Shown: positions 1 to 7,080 of the stretch, piece after piece | Position numbering within the stretch: the stretch's first letter is position 1 | Layout: the number at the start of each line of letters is the position of its first letter | DNA from: Verrucomicrobiota bacterium | GTDB taxonomy: Bacteria; Verrucomicrobiota; Verrucomicrobiia; Chthoniobacterales; Xiphinematobacteraceae | NCBI GenBank assembly: GCA_023269545.1 | Contig: JAHFTB010000020.1 | Location: 1 to 44,471, forward strand | Length of the DNA: 44,471 nucleotides | Direction: 5' to 3' | Translations under genes and position numbers: made by a program | Notes under the pieces: generated by a model | What the model was told of the DNA's origin: nothing | What the model saw: only the letters and a program-made list of their open reading frames with translations | Database searches by the model: none

Positions 1-62
1 AGCAGCAGACTGACTGCATTTTTTTTGAATTGTTGATCGTAGTTTTTTGGTGGTTTTGGCAT
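1..62 (-). CDS. IS3-family OrfA-like transposase, N-terminal fragment (partial at edge)
   Basis: Reading leftward from the ATG at 62-60 gives about 20 residues beginning MPKPPKNYDQQFKKNAVSLL before the window ends. The pattern of a few residues, then Y-x-x-x-F-K-x-x-A-V-x-L-L, is the classic opening of IS3/IS911-type OrfA proteins, whose N-terminal helix-turn-helix binds the element ends. The frame is open to the edge, so the gene continues outside. With so few residues the assignment rests on this motif and on the nearby terminal-repeat-like sequence. Confidence 0.5.
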   Translation of the reverse strand, partial: MPKPPKNYDQQFKKNAVSLL

Positions 63-119
63 GTTGCAGTGCTTTCTTTATCACTGCCTCGGGCTCTCCT
101 CAATTTCGGGGGAAGTTCA
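1..119 (-). mobile_element. End of an IS3-like insertion sequence, cut by the window edge
   Basis: The leftward reading frame from 62 to the window edge encodes the start of a transposase. Behind it, at about 98-119, the minus strand begins TGAACTTCCCCCGAAATTG, which resembles the TGAAC..CCCC terminal inverted repeats of many IS3-family elements. I therefore place the outer end of the element near 119. The other end and any target duplication lie outside the window, so the element type is inferred. Confidence 0.45.
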
Positions 120-237
120 CTTTATGTAATGAACCGCACTCATCTTTTTCTTAATGAGCAGCTTGTAATCCTTCTCAATGCTTCCTGTTGCTTGTGATTT
201 TTTGATCGAGGCATTAAATTTTGACTGACTTCTTCCA

Positions 238-543
238 ATGCCAGAAAAAGAATTTTTCATTTATCTCGATAATGCCGTCATTCTGGTATGGCGACATACT
301 GAACAGGGAGAACTGACAGATTTTCGCGTGGTACTGCTTGCTGAAATAGATGGCAAGATGTGCTGCATAGCTCGATACGACACCGCACATGGATTTGCGC
401 ACAGAGACATCCTTGGCAAAAAAGCAGGTATTCTTGCAAAAGAGCCATTTTTGGGCTTAAGTAAAAAGGAGGTAGCCGATTATGCCATTAAAGACTTCAA
501 AGCAAATGCGGAAAACTACATCCGTTTCTTTCAAAAAAATTAA
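238..543 (+). CDS. Small protein of unknown function (DUF7718-like)
   Basis: This 101-residue protein is short and soluble-looking, with no signal peptide or membrane segment. Its recognisable part is the stretch A-R-Y-D-T-A-H-G followed by H-R-D, then a C-terminal F-x-A-N-A-E-N-Y-I. I associate this with a family of small proteins of unknown function (DUF7718-like, from memory). Its last 62 bases overlap the start of the next gene in another frame, so the two are probably translated together. Such overlapping two-gene cassettes are typical of toxin-antitoxin modules, and the pair sits among insertion-sequence debris, which fits. No catalytic toxin motif is visible, so a toxin role is only a possibility. 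The ATG at 238 lacks a good ribosome site. Confidence 0.55.
   Translation: MPEKEFFIYLDNAVILVWRHTEQGELTDFRVVLLAEIDGKMCCIARYDTAHGFAHRDILGKKAGILAKEPFLGLSKKEVADYAIKDFKANAENYIRFFQKN
466..472 (+). promoter_or_regulatory. Strong Shine-Dalgarno site for the second gene of the pair
   Basis: AAGGAGG lies nine bases before the ATG at 482 and inside the coding sequence of the upstream gene. It fixes the downstream start at 482 rather than at the internal ATG at 506. It also makes the 62-base overlap real, because most genes in this window lack so clear a site. Confidence 0.7.
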
Positions 544-685
544 TGGTACCCCTTCATTTGTTCACATTCGGCCAATGAGGGACAAATTAACTGCAGAGGA
601 ATTCGACAGAATAGTTATTGAAGCAGGCGGCAGAGAACTCACCCCTGCAGAAAAGCGTAAATACGCGAAATTTTTGAAAAGGTAA
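482..685 (+). CDS. Small basic protein, overlapping partner of the 238-543 gene
   Basis: The product has 67 residues and is rich in Lys and Arg at both ends. A conserved-looking core reads F-V-H-I-R-P then L-T-A-E-E-F-D-R-I-V-I-E-A-G-G-R-E-L-T, ending in K-R-K-Y-A-K-F-L-K-R. I do not recognise the family. It starts inside the upstream gene behind a strong AAGGAGG site, so the two proteins are probably made together and may act as a complex. Size, charge and overlap suit an antitoxin or a small nucleic-acid-binding partner, but no DNA-binding fold can be named by eye. The surroundings (IS3 end upstream, IS630 remnant downstream) suggest an acquired cassette. Confidence 0.5.
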   Translation: MPLKTSKQMRKTTSVSFKKINGTPSFVHIRPMRDKLTAEEFDRIVIEAGGRELTPAEKRKYAKFLKR

Positions 686-787
686 CGCTATAGCCACACA
701 ATTTACCTACTGAATAGAATAGCTTCCCAGCAAGATAGAGAAACAGCAGGAGCTTCCTGGAGTCCATCTTCCCCAGCCCACTTCAAG

Positions 788-801
788 AAATGTGCAGCCG
801 C
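788..801 (+). other. Candidate distal attachment site of the tRNA-Arg island
   Basis: AAATGTGCAGCCGC here matches the last bases of the tRNA-Arg gene and flank at 6917-6930 (AAATGGTGCAGCCGC) apart from one missing G. Integrative elements that use a tRNA 3' end leave a partial copy at the far end. The match is short and could be chance, so this is only a candidate left boundary of a 6.1-kb island. Confidence 0.25.
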
Positions 802-812
802 TTGCGTAGCTT

Positions 813-1091
813 TTGGCCCCCCTTCCAGGGGCTAAGAATTTGAATCTGCAGGTTTACGACCAGCACCAGCCACTAAAGGCAATGGGTTGCGCGGCTCAAA
901 AACTTTTCCTGCCAGCTTATTCGCCGGATCTCAATCCAATCGAAAATTTTTTCTCCAAATTAAAAGCTCATCTTCGAAAAGCAGCTCCTAGAACCCTCGA
1001 TGCCATACTCTCTTCCATTTCCAATATTTTGAATTCTCTGACTAAAGACGAATGTTCTAACTATCTTCGACATGCTGGATATATGAATTAA
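813..1091 (+). pseudogene. IS630-family transposase, C-terminal remnant
   Basis: The reading frame contains the hallmark end of the IS630/Tc1-mariner DDE transposase: L-P-A-Y-S-P-D-L-N-P-I-E-N-F-F-S-K-L-K, where the final Glu is the third catalytic acid, followed by the usual helical tail ending N-Y-L-R-H-A-G-Y. An intact IS630 transposase has roughly 300 or more residues, with two catalytic Asp residues and an N-terminal helix-turn-helix. Only about the last 90 residues are left and nothing upstream continues the homology. It is therefore a dead fragment. I could not find terminal inverted repeats. Confidence 0.8.
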
Positions 1092-1164
1092 CTGTAACTG
1101 CTTAAATATAAAATGCTCTATTTCCTCAAATCAGGCATTTATAATTTTGCCGTTAATGAAAAAC

Positions 1165-1235
1165 AAGCAGCCAAGTGGACTAAAATATGGAACTCCAACA
1201 GAGTAAAACTATTTTTCGAATCCATTTGGCTGCTT
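1165..1235 (-). terminator. Large inverted repeat after the effector-like gene, probable terminator
   Basis: The arms AAGCAGCCAAGTGGA (1165-1179) and TCCATTTGGCTGCTT (1221-1235) are complementary at 14 of 15 positions around a loop of about 41 bases. Read leftward, the stem starts 13 bases past the stop codon of the giant gene and is followed by GTTTTTC, as in an intrinsic terminator. The loop is unusually long, so it could instead be the paired ends of a small lost insertion. Confidence 0.5.
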
Positions 1236-1247
1236 TCCAGACAAGCT

Positions 1248-4200
1248 CTAATTAGCTAATCTAGCAGCTAATCTTTCACTAAAAGGAGAGTGTGGAGGAT
1301 TCAAACTCCTAACATAACCAAAATCTATAGGCATAACATCTCCGGTTTTCACATCAACGAGAACATTGCCTTTTGCGTTTACATCAAGCATCTCTCTGTT
1401 GAAAACAAGGCGTAATTCCTCATTCGCCCTCTGCTGTTGAGCCTTTGAAGCTTGCGTACCCTCAATGCATGGTGCTTTAAGAGCGATGGTGCCATCCTTC
1501 AACATAACAGGCTTTGCAATAGCTAGATGCGCATACTTTCCGTTATAGGCTTTCCTATAAAATTCGTTCCATAGAGAAGCGACACGCTGAGGATGCTCAT
1601 TCTCAGTCCATCCACTCATTAATTTTGGAGTTTTATAGACGTAATTACCTATTTTATATGCTTCGCTGTTGTGCCCTCCGGATAAAAGATTACCTCTTGT
1701 GCGCAATTCATTCAACGATAAATCTTCCTGAGTATACGCTCCACTGTCCCTCTGCTGCTGTCGTACAGCGCCATTGTTTCGACGTCCAGCTTGGGGAGTA
1801 TCATCAATACTCGCATACTCTCCACTGTCCCCCTGCTGCTGTTGCTGTACAGCGCCATTGTTTCGACGTCCAGCTTGGGGAGTATCATCAATACTCGCAT
1901 ACTCTCCACTGTCCCCCTGCTGCTGTTGCTGTACAGCGCCATTGTTTCGACGTCCAACTTGGGGAGTATCAATACTCTCATATTCTCCACTGTCCCTCTG
2001 CTGCTGTTGCTGCTTAGCACCATTGTTCGGCCGAATGGCTGGAGGTGGTACAGGTTGTTGCTGTGGTGGTGCTGTAGGAAAATTTTCTGGCTCAGGATTT
2101 CCACGCAAACAAGATAATCCTGTCCCACGTTTGGCTCTGGAACAGCGCTGAAATGCACTAATTTCTACTGGATTATCAAGTTCTACTGCCTGCTTATTTC
2201 CATTAGGTCGCGGTATCAGTTTATAAACTTTACCTTGTTTTTCTATGACCTGGATGCTTCGTGTTCCTACGGGAACATTCAAAATCTCATCGCTTGAAAT
2301 TTCCTGGTGCCCCCCTCCTGGCCACTTTATCCGCACCATGCTGTTGGTTTGAGCGCCCTGACTCCGACCAGCCTGCTGGGCATTTTGAGCTCCTCCAGCT
2401 ACCCGAGACCTCTGCTGGGTGTTTGAATTTTGAGCATTTTGAGAACCTCTAGTTTGCGTCCCTCCAACTGAGGCATCAGCTGGGTTTGGGAAATTATTCT
2501 GCCTAGTTGAAGGAGACGAGTGCTTCTGCTTCCAAGCTGCCTTACGTTCCGCCATTATACCTCCCCCTGCTCCTGTTCCCATACTTACAATTTCAATCCC
2601 GCCTATCATGCCTCGGAGAAAGACCTCATCGACTTCCATCCGCTTTCCTTCTCCAATGTCCCATGCCAACCGAGCAAATTCCGGAAGTCGGGCCTTAAAT
2701 TCTTCCAAGTTATATTGGCTGCTAGTTTTTAATTCTTTAATTTGCTCAGTAAGCGTATTATTCACATGACGCTCAAGAGCATTTATATTCCAGTTGAGAG
2801 GTTCCGAACTTTTATTCACTATTTGCTCGGGCGTACCACGAAATGTCTGAAGAATCAGTTCGGCCTCAGTGGGCGGAGGTAGCGTAGTTTTTGTTCCATT
2901 TTGGAAACGGATAGGTTCATCATTGACAAAGTTTTTCCAATTCTTCGAAACGTAATCTTGTAATTGGTTCAAATTGCCAGCCGGAATATCCTCGGCGGCC
3001 GCCCAGGTTCCATCCGGATATCTCATAAGTCCAATATAGGAAGTGCCAGTACTGCCGGGGTTTTCGTATTCAACAATGAGCCCGTTCAGTTTGTACCAGG
3101 GCATCGATGGCTCATAAAGTGCTACAGGTTTTCCAGGCACCAATTCTCTGAAAAGCTTCTCTTGTTGTTTAGGAAGCTCCAATTTGAGTCGAGTGAGCTT
3201 TTCGGAAGATTGTTTGAGAACTTCTTTCCCGAGGCCTTCCTGGGTAAGCCATACTTTTTGGCCTTGCTGAGGGCCAGTACGAGCTAAAAGTCCAACGCCA
3301 GTTTGCCCACTTTCACGGTCATATCCTATCATCTGGGCCTGGACTACTGTCCCATTAATAGCGGCCCGCACGGAATATGGCGCCGATTGGCCATTGACGC
3401 CTACACTACGCTGTTCCGTCTGATAAAATTGGACTGTTTCAGTGGGCTCGTAACCAATTGCCCTAGCGCGTTCGGCTGCCACCTTTTCAACACTGACCGA
3501 ATTATTTGCATAGAGTTGATCTACGTTCTCTGTGCTTTTGCTTAAGACTCTTTCTCTATGGGCGAGCAGGTTACTACGGACTTGAATTTTATTATCCACT
3601 ACTCGTATTGCATCATTGCGAATCCCTCGATTTTGGTTTTCTCTCAAAAGCCTTAGAAGAACGAGATTGTCCTTTATTTCTGGATTCCTCGTATCAGGTA
3701 TATCAATACTTTTTGTAGCATTAACAAAGGCTTCGCCAGTTAGGTAATCTCCTCCAGTAAATTTTAAGTTTCTTTCGCCTCCGAATGTATTTGTATTAGA
3801 TAATTGGTCTTCTACCGCATCGAGGCCATGCTCATAGAGTTTGTTACTGGTTATCCGCAACTCTTCGTTTTGATTCTGCAGATGACCCATCTCAGTAACG
3901 ACGTGCTCTAAACTACCAAGCTTTATATCTCCAATTTCTTCGATATCATTCCTTAAAAAAAGTGGTGATAGCCCGCTGAGAACCCCTTCTGTAAGCGCCT
4001 TATGTAATGGGTCGGATAAGCTATGGATGAGATCAAATTGACCTTGCATGGCGTGAGGATAGTCTCTGCACCGCTTTGCTGCTAGCTCTTGTACTTCGGA
4101 AAAAGAAAGAGTCTGATTTGCTGCCTGGTTTACTATGTTTGCAATAAACCCAGGTCGGAAAAACACTGTCTCAACAAATGGTCCCAACAGGTTGTCTAGA

Positions 4201-5417
4201 TCTGCATTTGAAAGCGTAGACGGATCTTTCCCCGTTAACTCTGCACGGCTAGTTCCTGCTGCATAACGAAATAAGTCAGTCATGCTGAGTTGCGAGTCTT
4301 TTGCCAATTGGGCTAATTTATTTAGCGTACTTGATGAAATCTGTTGATTCGCACTCCCTCCGTCTCCTACAAGCCTTTTAAGGTGTTCCAGCATGAGAAT
4401 TTTCGTTCCCTCATTTCCTCCACTAGATATTGGTTGGTCCCGTGCCCCAGCACTTTGTAAAAGACTCGAATTCGAATTTTGAAGTTGCTGCTTGATTTGA
4501 CTCAACGAAAGACTCTCTTTGGGAATTCTGACGTTGGTCTCTACCACACTGCTGCGTGGCTGCGATACGGTTGGTGAAGAAACCGCTTCTTCTTGCTGAA
4601 AAGCAGAGTCCCAATCAAACAGGAAAGCAGCGCCTCCCTCAAGCGTATCTACGGGCGCAGCTGCAAGAAATTCTGTATCTCGTTTGGGACGAGTATTGGT
4701 GTCATTAATTTTTAATTCTTTCCCCTGCCGAGTATCAACTGGGTGCGTATTATTTGTACCTTTCCCATTCCCCCTCGGCACTGAGTGAGAGGTGTTATTT
4801 GTTTTGTTTGCGCCAGGTTGCTTATCTGAAACAACCAAGTCGGGATGCACATTCCGCAAATTCGGTTTTTGGGAATGCTCTGCCGAACTGTTCTTATTAG
4901 GTGCCGTAGTAAGGGAACTCTTTTCATTTCCGGAGGATGTCTGTCCATTTTTCCCTCGCCCCTGACTTTGTTGTAATCCTCCATGAGAGTTCTTTGCTTC
5001 CGTTGAATTTGAGGAAACTTTTGGTGGGGAAAGTTGCGAACGTTGTTCACTGTTTTTCTGCTGCCACAATTGATGCGAGTTATTTCTCTGGGAATCTGAG
5101 CGATATCCTACCGGTGCTTGCTTTGTAGCAGGTTCACCTCTGCGTTTCTGTGCCTTTCCGAGACTTTTTTTGCTATGGCCGCTGAGATCTGTGCTATTGC
5201 TGCCATTGCCACCTGTACCATTTGTATGATTTTCGTTATTTCCAGCTGCACGGGGAGCTAACGAGTAATAAGTCGCTACAGCAGCTCCTGTCCCGAGTAT
5301 CAGTAGCGCTGCCCCTCCAGCATATTTTAGCGTATTTATGGTCCTCTTGGCCTCGAAGTGGTTTGTTCGAGGAGGTCGATTATTTTGCGGAATATTACCA
5401 GTTCTGGGCATTCGCAT
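1248..5417 (-). CDS. Giant effector-like protein with tyrosine repeats and a kinase-like C-terminus
   Basis: The product has 1389 residues. A basic N-terminus is followed by one hydrophobic segment at about 32-52, so it is membrane-anchored or exported. Residues about 55-250 are Asn/Ser/Gln/Gly-rich with many N-x-S/T triplets. Residues about 300-950 look folded but unfamiliar. Another Gln/Asn-rich linker leads to tandem repeats at about 1130-1226, each with Q-Q-Q-Q-Q then G-E-Y-A-S-I-D-D-T-P-Q. The last 155 residues resemble a minimal protein kinase: a Gly-containing loop, Lys in Y-V-Y-K at about 1262, Glu in N-E-F-Y-R-K at about 1285, D-V-N-A-K-G-N at about 1345-1351 and I-D-F-G at 1364-1367, ending 22 residues later. 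That early end recalls OspG/NleH-type type III effector kinases. The Y-A-S-I-D-D motif closely parallels the CagA EPIYA-C site. Secretion and kinase activity are inference; no secretion system lies in the window. It sits beside an integrase and tRNA, as acquired virulence genes often do. Confidence 0.75.
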   Translation of the reverse strand: MRMPRTGNIPQNNRPPRTNHFEAKRTINTLKYAGGAALLILGTGAAVATYYSLAPRAAGNNENHTNGTGGNGSNSTDLSGHSKKSLGKAQKRRGEPATKQAPVGYRSDSQRNNSHQLWQQKNSEQRSQLSPPKVSSNSTEAKNSHGGLQQSQGRGKNGQTSSGNEKSSLTTAPNKNSSAEHSQKPNLRNVHPDLVVSDKQPGANKTNNTSHSVPRGNGKGTNNTHPVDTRQGKELKINDTNTRPKRDTEFLAAAPVDTLEGGAAFLFDWDSAFQQEEAVSSPTVSQPRSSVVETNVRIPKESLSLSQIKQQLQNSNSSLLQSAGARDQPISSGGNEGTKILMLEHLKRLVGDGGSANQQISSSTLNKLAQLAKDSQLSMTDLFRYAAGTSRAELTGKDPSTLSNADLDNLLGPFVETVFFRPGFIANIVNQAANQTLSFSEVQELAAKRCRDYPHAMQGQFDLIHSLSDPLHKALTEGVLSGLSPLFLRNDIEEIGDIKLGSLEHVVTEMGHLQNQNEELRITSNKLYEHGLDAVEDQLSNTNTFGGERNLKFTGGDYLTGEAFVNATKSIDIPDTRNPEIKDNLVLLRLLRENQNRGIRNDAIRVVDNKIQVRSNLLAHRERVLSKSTENVDQLYANNSVSVEKVAAERARAIGYEPTETVQFYQTEQRSVGVNGQSAPYSVRAAINGTVVQAQMIGYDRESGQTGVGLLARTGPQQGQKVWLTQEGLGKEVLKQSSEKLTRLKLELPKQQEKLFRELVPGKPVALYEPSMPWYKLNGLIVEYENPGSTGTSYIGLMRYPDGTWAAAEDIPAGNLNQLQDYVSKNWKNFVNDEPIRFQNGTKTTLPPPTEAELILQTFRGTPEQIVNKSSEPLNWNINALERHVNNTLTEQIKELKTSSQYNLEEFKARLPEFARLAWDIGEGKRMEVDEVFLRGMIGGIEIVSMGTGAGGGIMAERKAAWKQKHSSPSTRQNNFPNPADASVGGTQTRGSQNAQNSNTQQRSRVAGGAQNAQQAGRSQGAQTNSMVRIKWPGGGHQEISSDEILNVPVGTRSIQVIEKQGKVYKLIPRPNGNKQAVELDNPVEISAFQRCSRAKRGTGLSCLRGNPEPENFPTAPPQQQPVPPPAIRPNNGAKQQQQQRDSGEYESIDTPQVGRRNNGAVQQQQQGDSGEYASIDDTPQAGRRNNGAVQQQQQGDSGEYASIDDTPQAGRRNNGAVRQQQRDSGAYTQEDLSLNELRTRGNLLSGGHNSEAYKIGNYVYKTPKLMSGWTENEHPQRVASLWNEFYRKAYNGKYAHLAIAKPVMLKDGTIALKAPCIEGTQASKAQQQRANEELRLVFNREMLDVNAKGNVLVDVKTGDVMPIDFGYVRSLNPPHSPFSERLAARLAN
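1741..2030 (-). repeat. Tandem 81/84-bp in-frame repeats inside the effector-like gene
   Basis: Units run 1741-1821 (81 bp), 1822-1905 (84 bp) and 1906-1986 (81 bp), with a decaying fourth copy from 1987. The first three are nearly identical at DNA level, differing mainly by whole codons in the CTG/TTG (Gln) run and by a missing ATC. All units keep frame and encode Q-run, D-S-G-E-Y-x-S-I-D-(D)-T-P-Q and R-R-N-N-G-A. Near-identity implies recent duplication, so copy number may vary between strains. Confidence 0.9.
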
Positions 5418-5426
5418 TAGTTAGCG

Positions 5427-5456
5427 AATAAGTATTAATTATATTAATCACTTATT
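5427..5456. promoter_or_regulatory. Palindrome just upstream of the effector-like gene, possible operator
   Basis: Outer arms AATAAGT (5427-5433) and ACTTATT (5450-5456) enclose two copies of the self-complementary ATTAAT separated by TAT. The structure begins 10 bases upstream of the start codon at 5417. It could be an operator or a leader hairpin controlling the giant gene. It is AT-rich, so chance is not excluded. Confidence 0.4.
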
Positions 5457-5763
5457 TTAAGTATAAATCACTACCACATATAGGGGTGTTTTACGCGTTT
5501 TCTCCAAGCTACTCTATTTGCGAAGAGAATGAACCGTAAGGCATTGTATTAACGCTTCTTGAATAATCCGCTGGGAAAATCGGCATAATATGCCAAAAAC
5601 ATCATCAAAATGTGGTGCACAGAGGGCGCTGCGACTAGATAGCAATAAATTCCAATAAATTGCAAAACAACACCGCCCCAACCCAGGGTAGAATGTACGG
5701 GTTTCTATTGAAACCAATGTCGCCTATCCAAATTCCCTACTGTACGAGTTGGAGAAGGTAAAT
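5457..5763. other. Gap between the effector-like gene and the integrase; no gene seen
   Basis: About 300 bases hold only short reading frames without recognisable content. The part near 5457-5510 is AT-rich and probably contains the leftward promoter of the giant gene. I see no RNA gene, attachment repeat or transposon end here. Confidence 0.4.
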
Positions 5764-6777
5764 TCAAATCGCCCACCATTCCGTTGCCTGACTTTTGCGC
5801 ACAGCCTGAGCATAGGTGCGATATACCATAGCTGATGAAGTATGGCCCATTTGGTGGCCAGTTTTTCCAGCATCTCCGTGTAGGGCGAGATGGTAGCTGG
5901 CGAAAGAATGACGTAGACAATTTGCGGGCCACTCTTTCAGGCCTGCCGCCTTGGCTGCGGCGACGCGTTGACGACGGAATGTAATGAACGGAACAGGTAC
6001 AATTTTTCCATTTCCTTGAAGCTCTTCCATTCGACGTTTTATCGGATCAGTAAAATCCACATATCGTTCAGTCCATCCCCCGGAATTTTTCTGAATTCCT
6101 TTTCCAACATGAATACTTTGTTCATCATGAATGACAGCACCCCAATCCATGCGGAGAAGTTCTTCGGTTCGAAGTCCTGCAAAACCACAGAGCGAAAATG
6201 CGACGCGTAGCCACTTCGGGCAATCCAAAGCAAGCAATGCCTTCATTTGTGATGGAGTTAAAATATTGAGGCGCGTTTTGGCTGAAGGTGAATCAACTCG
6301 CTCAATGGTATTATGTTCAATCAATTGTTTTTTATAGGTCCACCGCCAAAACATACGCGTGTACCTGTAGAAGCAGGCTCCTGTGGTCGGAGAGGTTCCC
6401 CTAGAACGCATCCATTTTTCCAATTCGAGAGAAGTGATGGAATCCATGGGCATTGCGCCGAATTTTTCTTCAAGACCCTTGAAAACATATCTTGCCGTTT
6501 GGAGATGCTTTCCTGTCATACAAGTGACCTGGTGTTGCCTGTAAATATTTAAGGCAGTAGACAACGAAAGCCCCCGTCTCTGTTCAGCCAAAGATTGAGT
6601 ACCGCATGTTCTGACCTGAGCGATTAGAAGTGGAGCAGCAGCCTCTGCTTCGGCTTTTGAGGCAAAGAACTTTCTGATGCGTTTGCCAGCAAATGACACT
6701 CGAAACTCCAATTTCCAAGGAGTGGAGGGACAACTGGGGTAAGGAGAAATAAAATATGGAATGTTCTTAGTCGGCAT
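5764..6777 (-). CDS. Tyrosine recombinase / phage-type integrase of the tRNA-Arg island
   Basis: This integrase would cut and rejoin DNA at the neighbouring tRNA gene. The N-terminal third (F-R-V-S-F-A-G-K-R-I-R-K-F-F-A) looks like an arm-binding domain and is followed by a SAM-like core-binding region. The catalytic domain has Arg in C-G-F-A-G-L-R-T-E-E-L-L, then L-R-H-S-F-A-S, then H-Q-M-G-H-T-S, and the Tyr in V-Y-R-T-Y near the C-terminus. The usual H-x-x-R box reads N-C-L-R, so the first His is Asn. I prefer the ATG at 6777 (338 residues, MPTKNIPYF) to the one at 6843, because the extra 22 residues look unlike an integrase start. The gene runs away from the tRNA 3' end, the usual layout of tRNA-integrated islands, and is probably the agent that brought in the effector-like gene. 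Confidence 0.88.
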   Translation of the reverse strand: MPTKNIPYFISPYPSCPSTPWKLEFRVSFAGKRIRKFFASKAEAEAAAPLLIAQVRTCGTQSLAEQRRGLSLSTALNIYRQHQVTCMTGKHLQTARYVFKGLEEKFGAMPMDSITSLELEKWMRSRGTSPTTGACFYRYTRMFWRWTYKKQLIEHNTIERVDSPSAKTRLNILTPSQMKALLALDCPKWLRVAFSLCGFAGLRTEELLRMDWGAVIHDEQSIHVGKGIQKNSGGWTERYVDFTDPIKRRMEELQGNGKIVPVPFITFRRQRVAAAKAAGLKEWPANCLRHSFASYHLALHGDAGKTGHQMGHTSSAMVYRTYAQAVRKSQATEWWAI

Positions 6778-6887
6778 GGCTATTGCCCATTCATTGCCCG
6801 TTGACTGGTCAAAACAACATAAATCCAACGGAATGAAAAGCAACCAAGCTGGGAGCGATATAGCACCTAAATCAAGTATTTAAAAGG

Positions 6888-6907
6888 CTGTAGAGAGAGT
6901 TCTACAG
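6888..6907 (-). terminator. Stem-loop after tRNA-Arg, probable terminator
   Basis: CTGTAGA (6888-6894) and TCTACAG (6901-6907) form a perfect 7-bp stem with a 6-base loop. Read leftward it lies 12 bases beyond the encoded CCA and is followed by CCTTTTAAA. It fits an intrinsic terminator with a short U run for the tRNA transcript. Confidence 0.5.
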
Positions 6908-6918
6908 AGTAAAACAAA

Positions 6919-6995
6919 TGGTGCAGCCGCAGGGATTTGAACCCCGAACCTTCTGATCCGTAGTCAGATGCTCTATCCAATTGAGCTACGGCTGC
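6919..6995 (-). tRNA. tRNA-Arg (anticodon ACG)
   Basis: Read leftward, the gene folds as a complete cloverleaf: acceptor GCAGCCG paired with CGGCTGC, D stem GCTC/GAGC, anticodon stem TCTGA/TCAGA with loop CTACGGA, T stem CGGGG/CCCTG with TTCAAAT loop, discriminator A and an encoded CCA. The anticodon is ACG, read as inosine after TadA deamination, so it decodes CGU, CGC and CGA. Its 3' end faces the integrase gene and is the likely integration site of the accessory region to the left. Confidence 0.96.
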
Positions 6996-7080
6996 CTAAA
7001 TCCAATTGAGTCGAAAGGGGGGATTTTTAGGAATTCAAGCGCTTTGGGCAAGCGAAATCATACATTTAATCCCTGGAATT

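Noticed and set aside
690-790. Possible fifth copy of the dispersed repeat (ACTGAATAG and GCTTCCTGG strings)
   Set aside because: Only short scattered matches occur, and the order and stems of the element are not preserved.
1625-2158. Several long open frames opposite or shifted against the tyrosine-repeat region
   Set aside because: They are repeats of the same DNA read in other frames, giving Cys/Leu-rich or Ser/Arg-rich strings with no independent gene signs.
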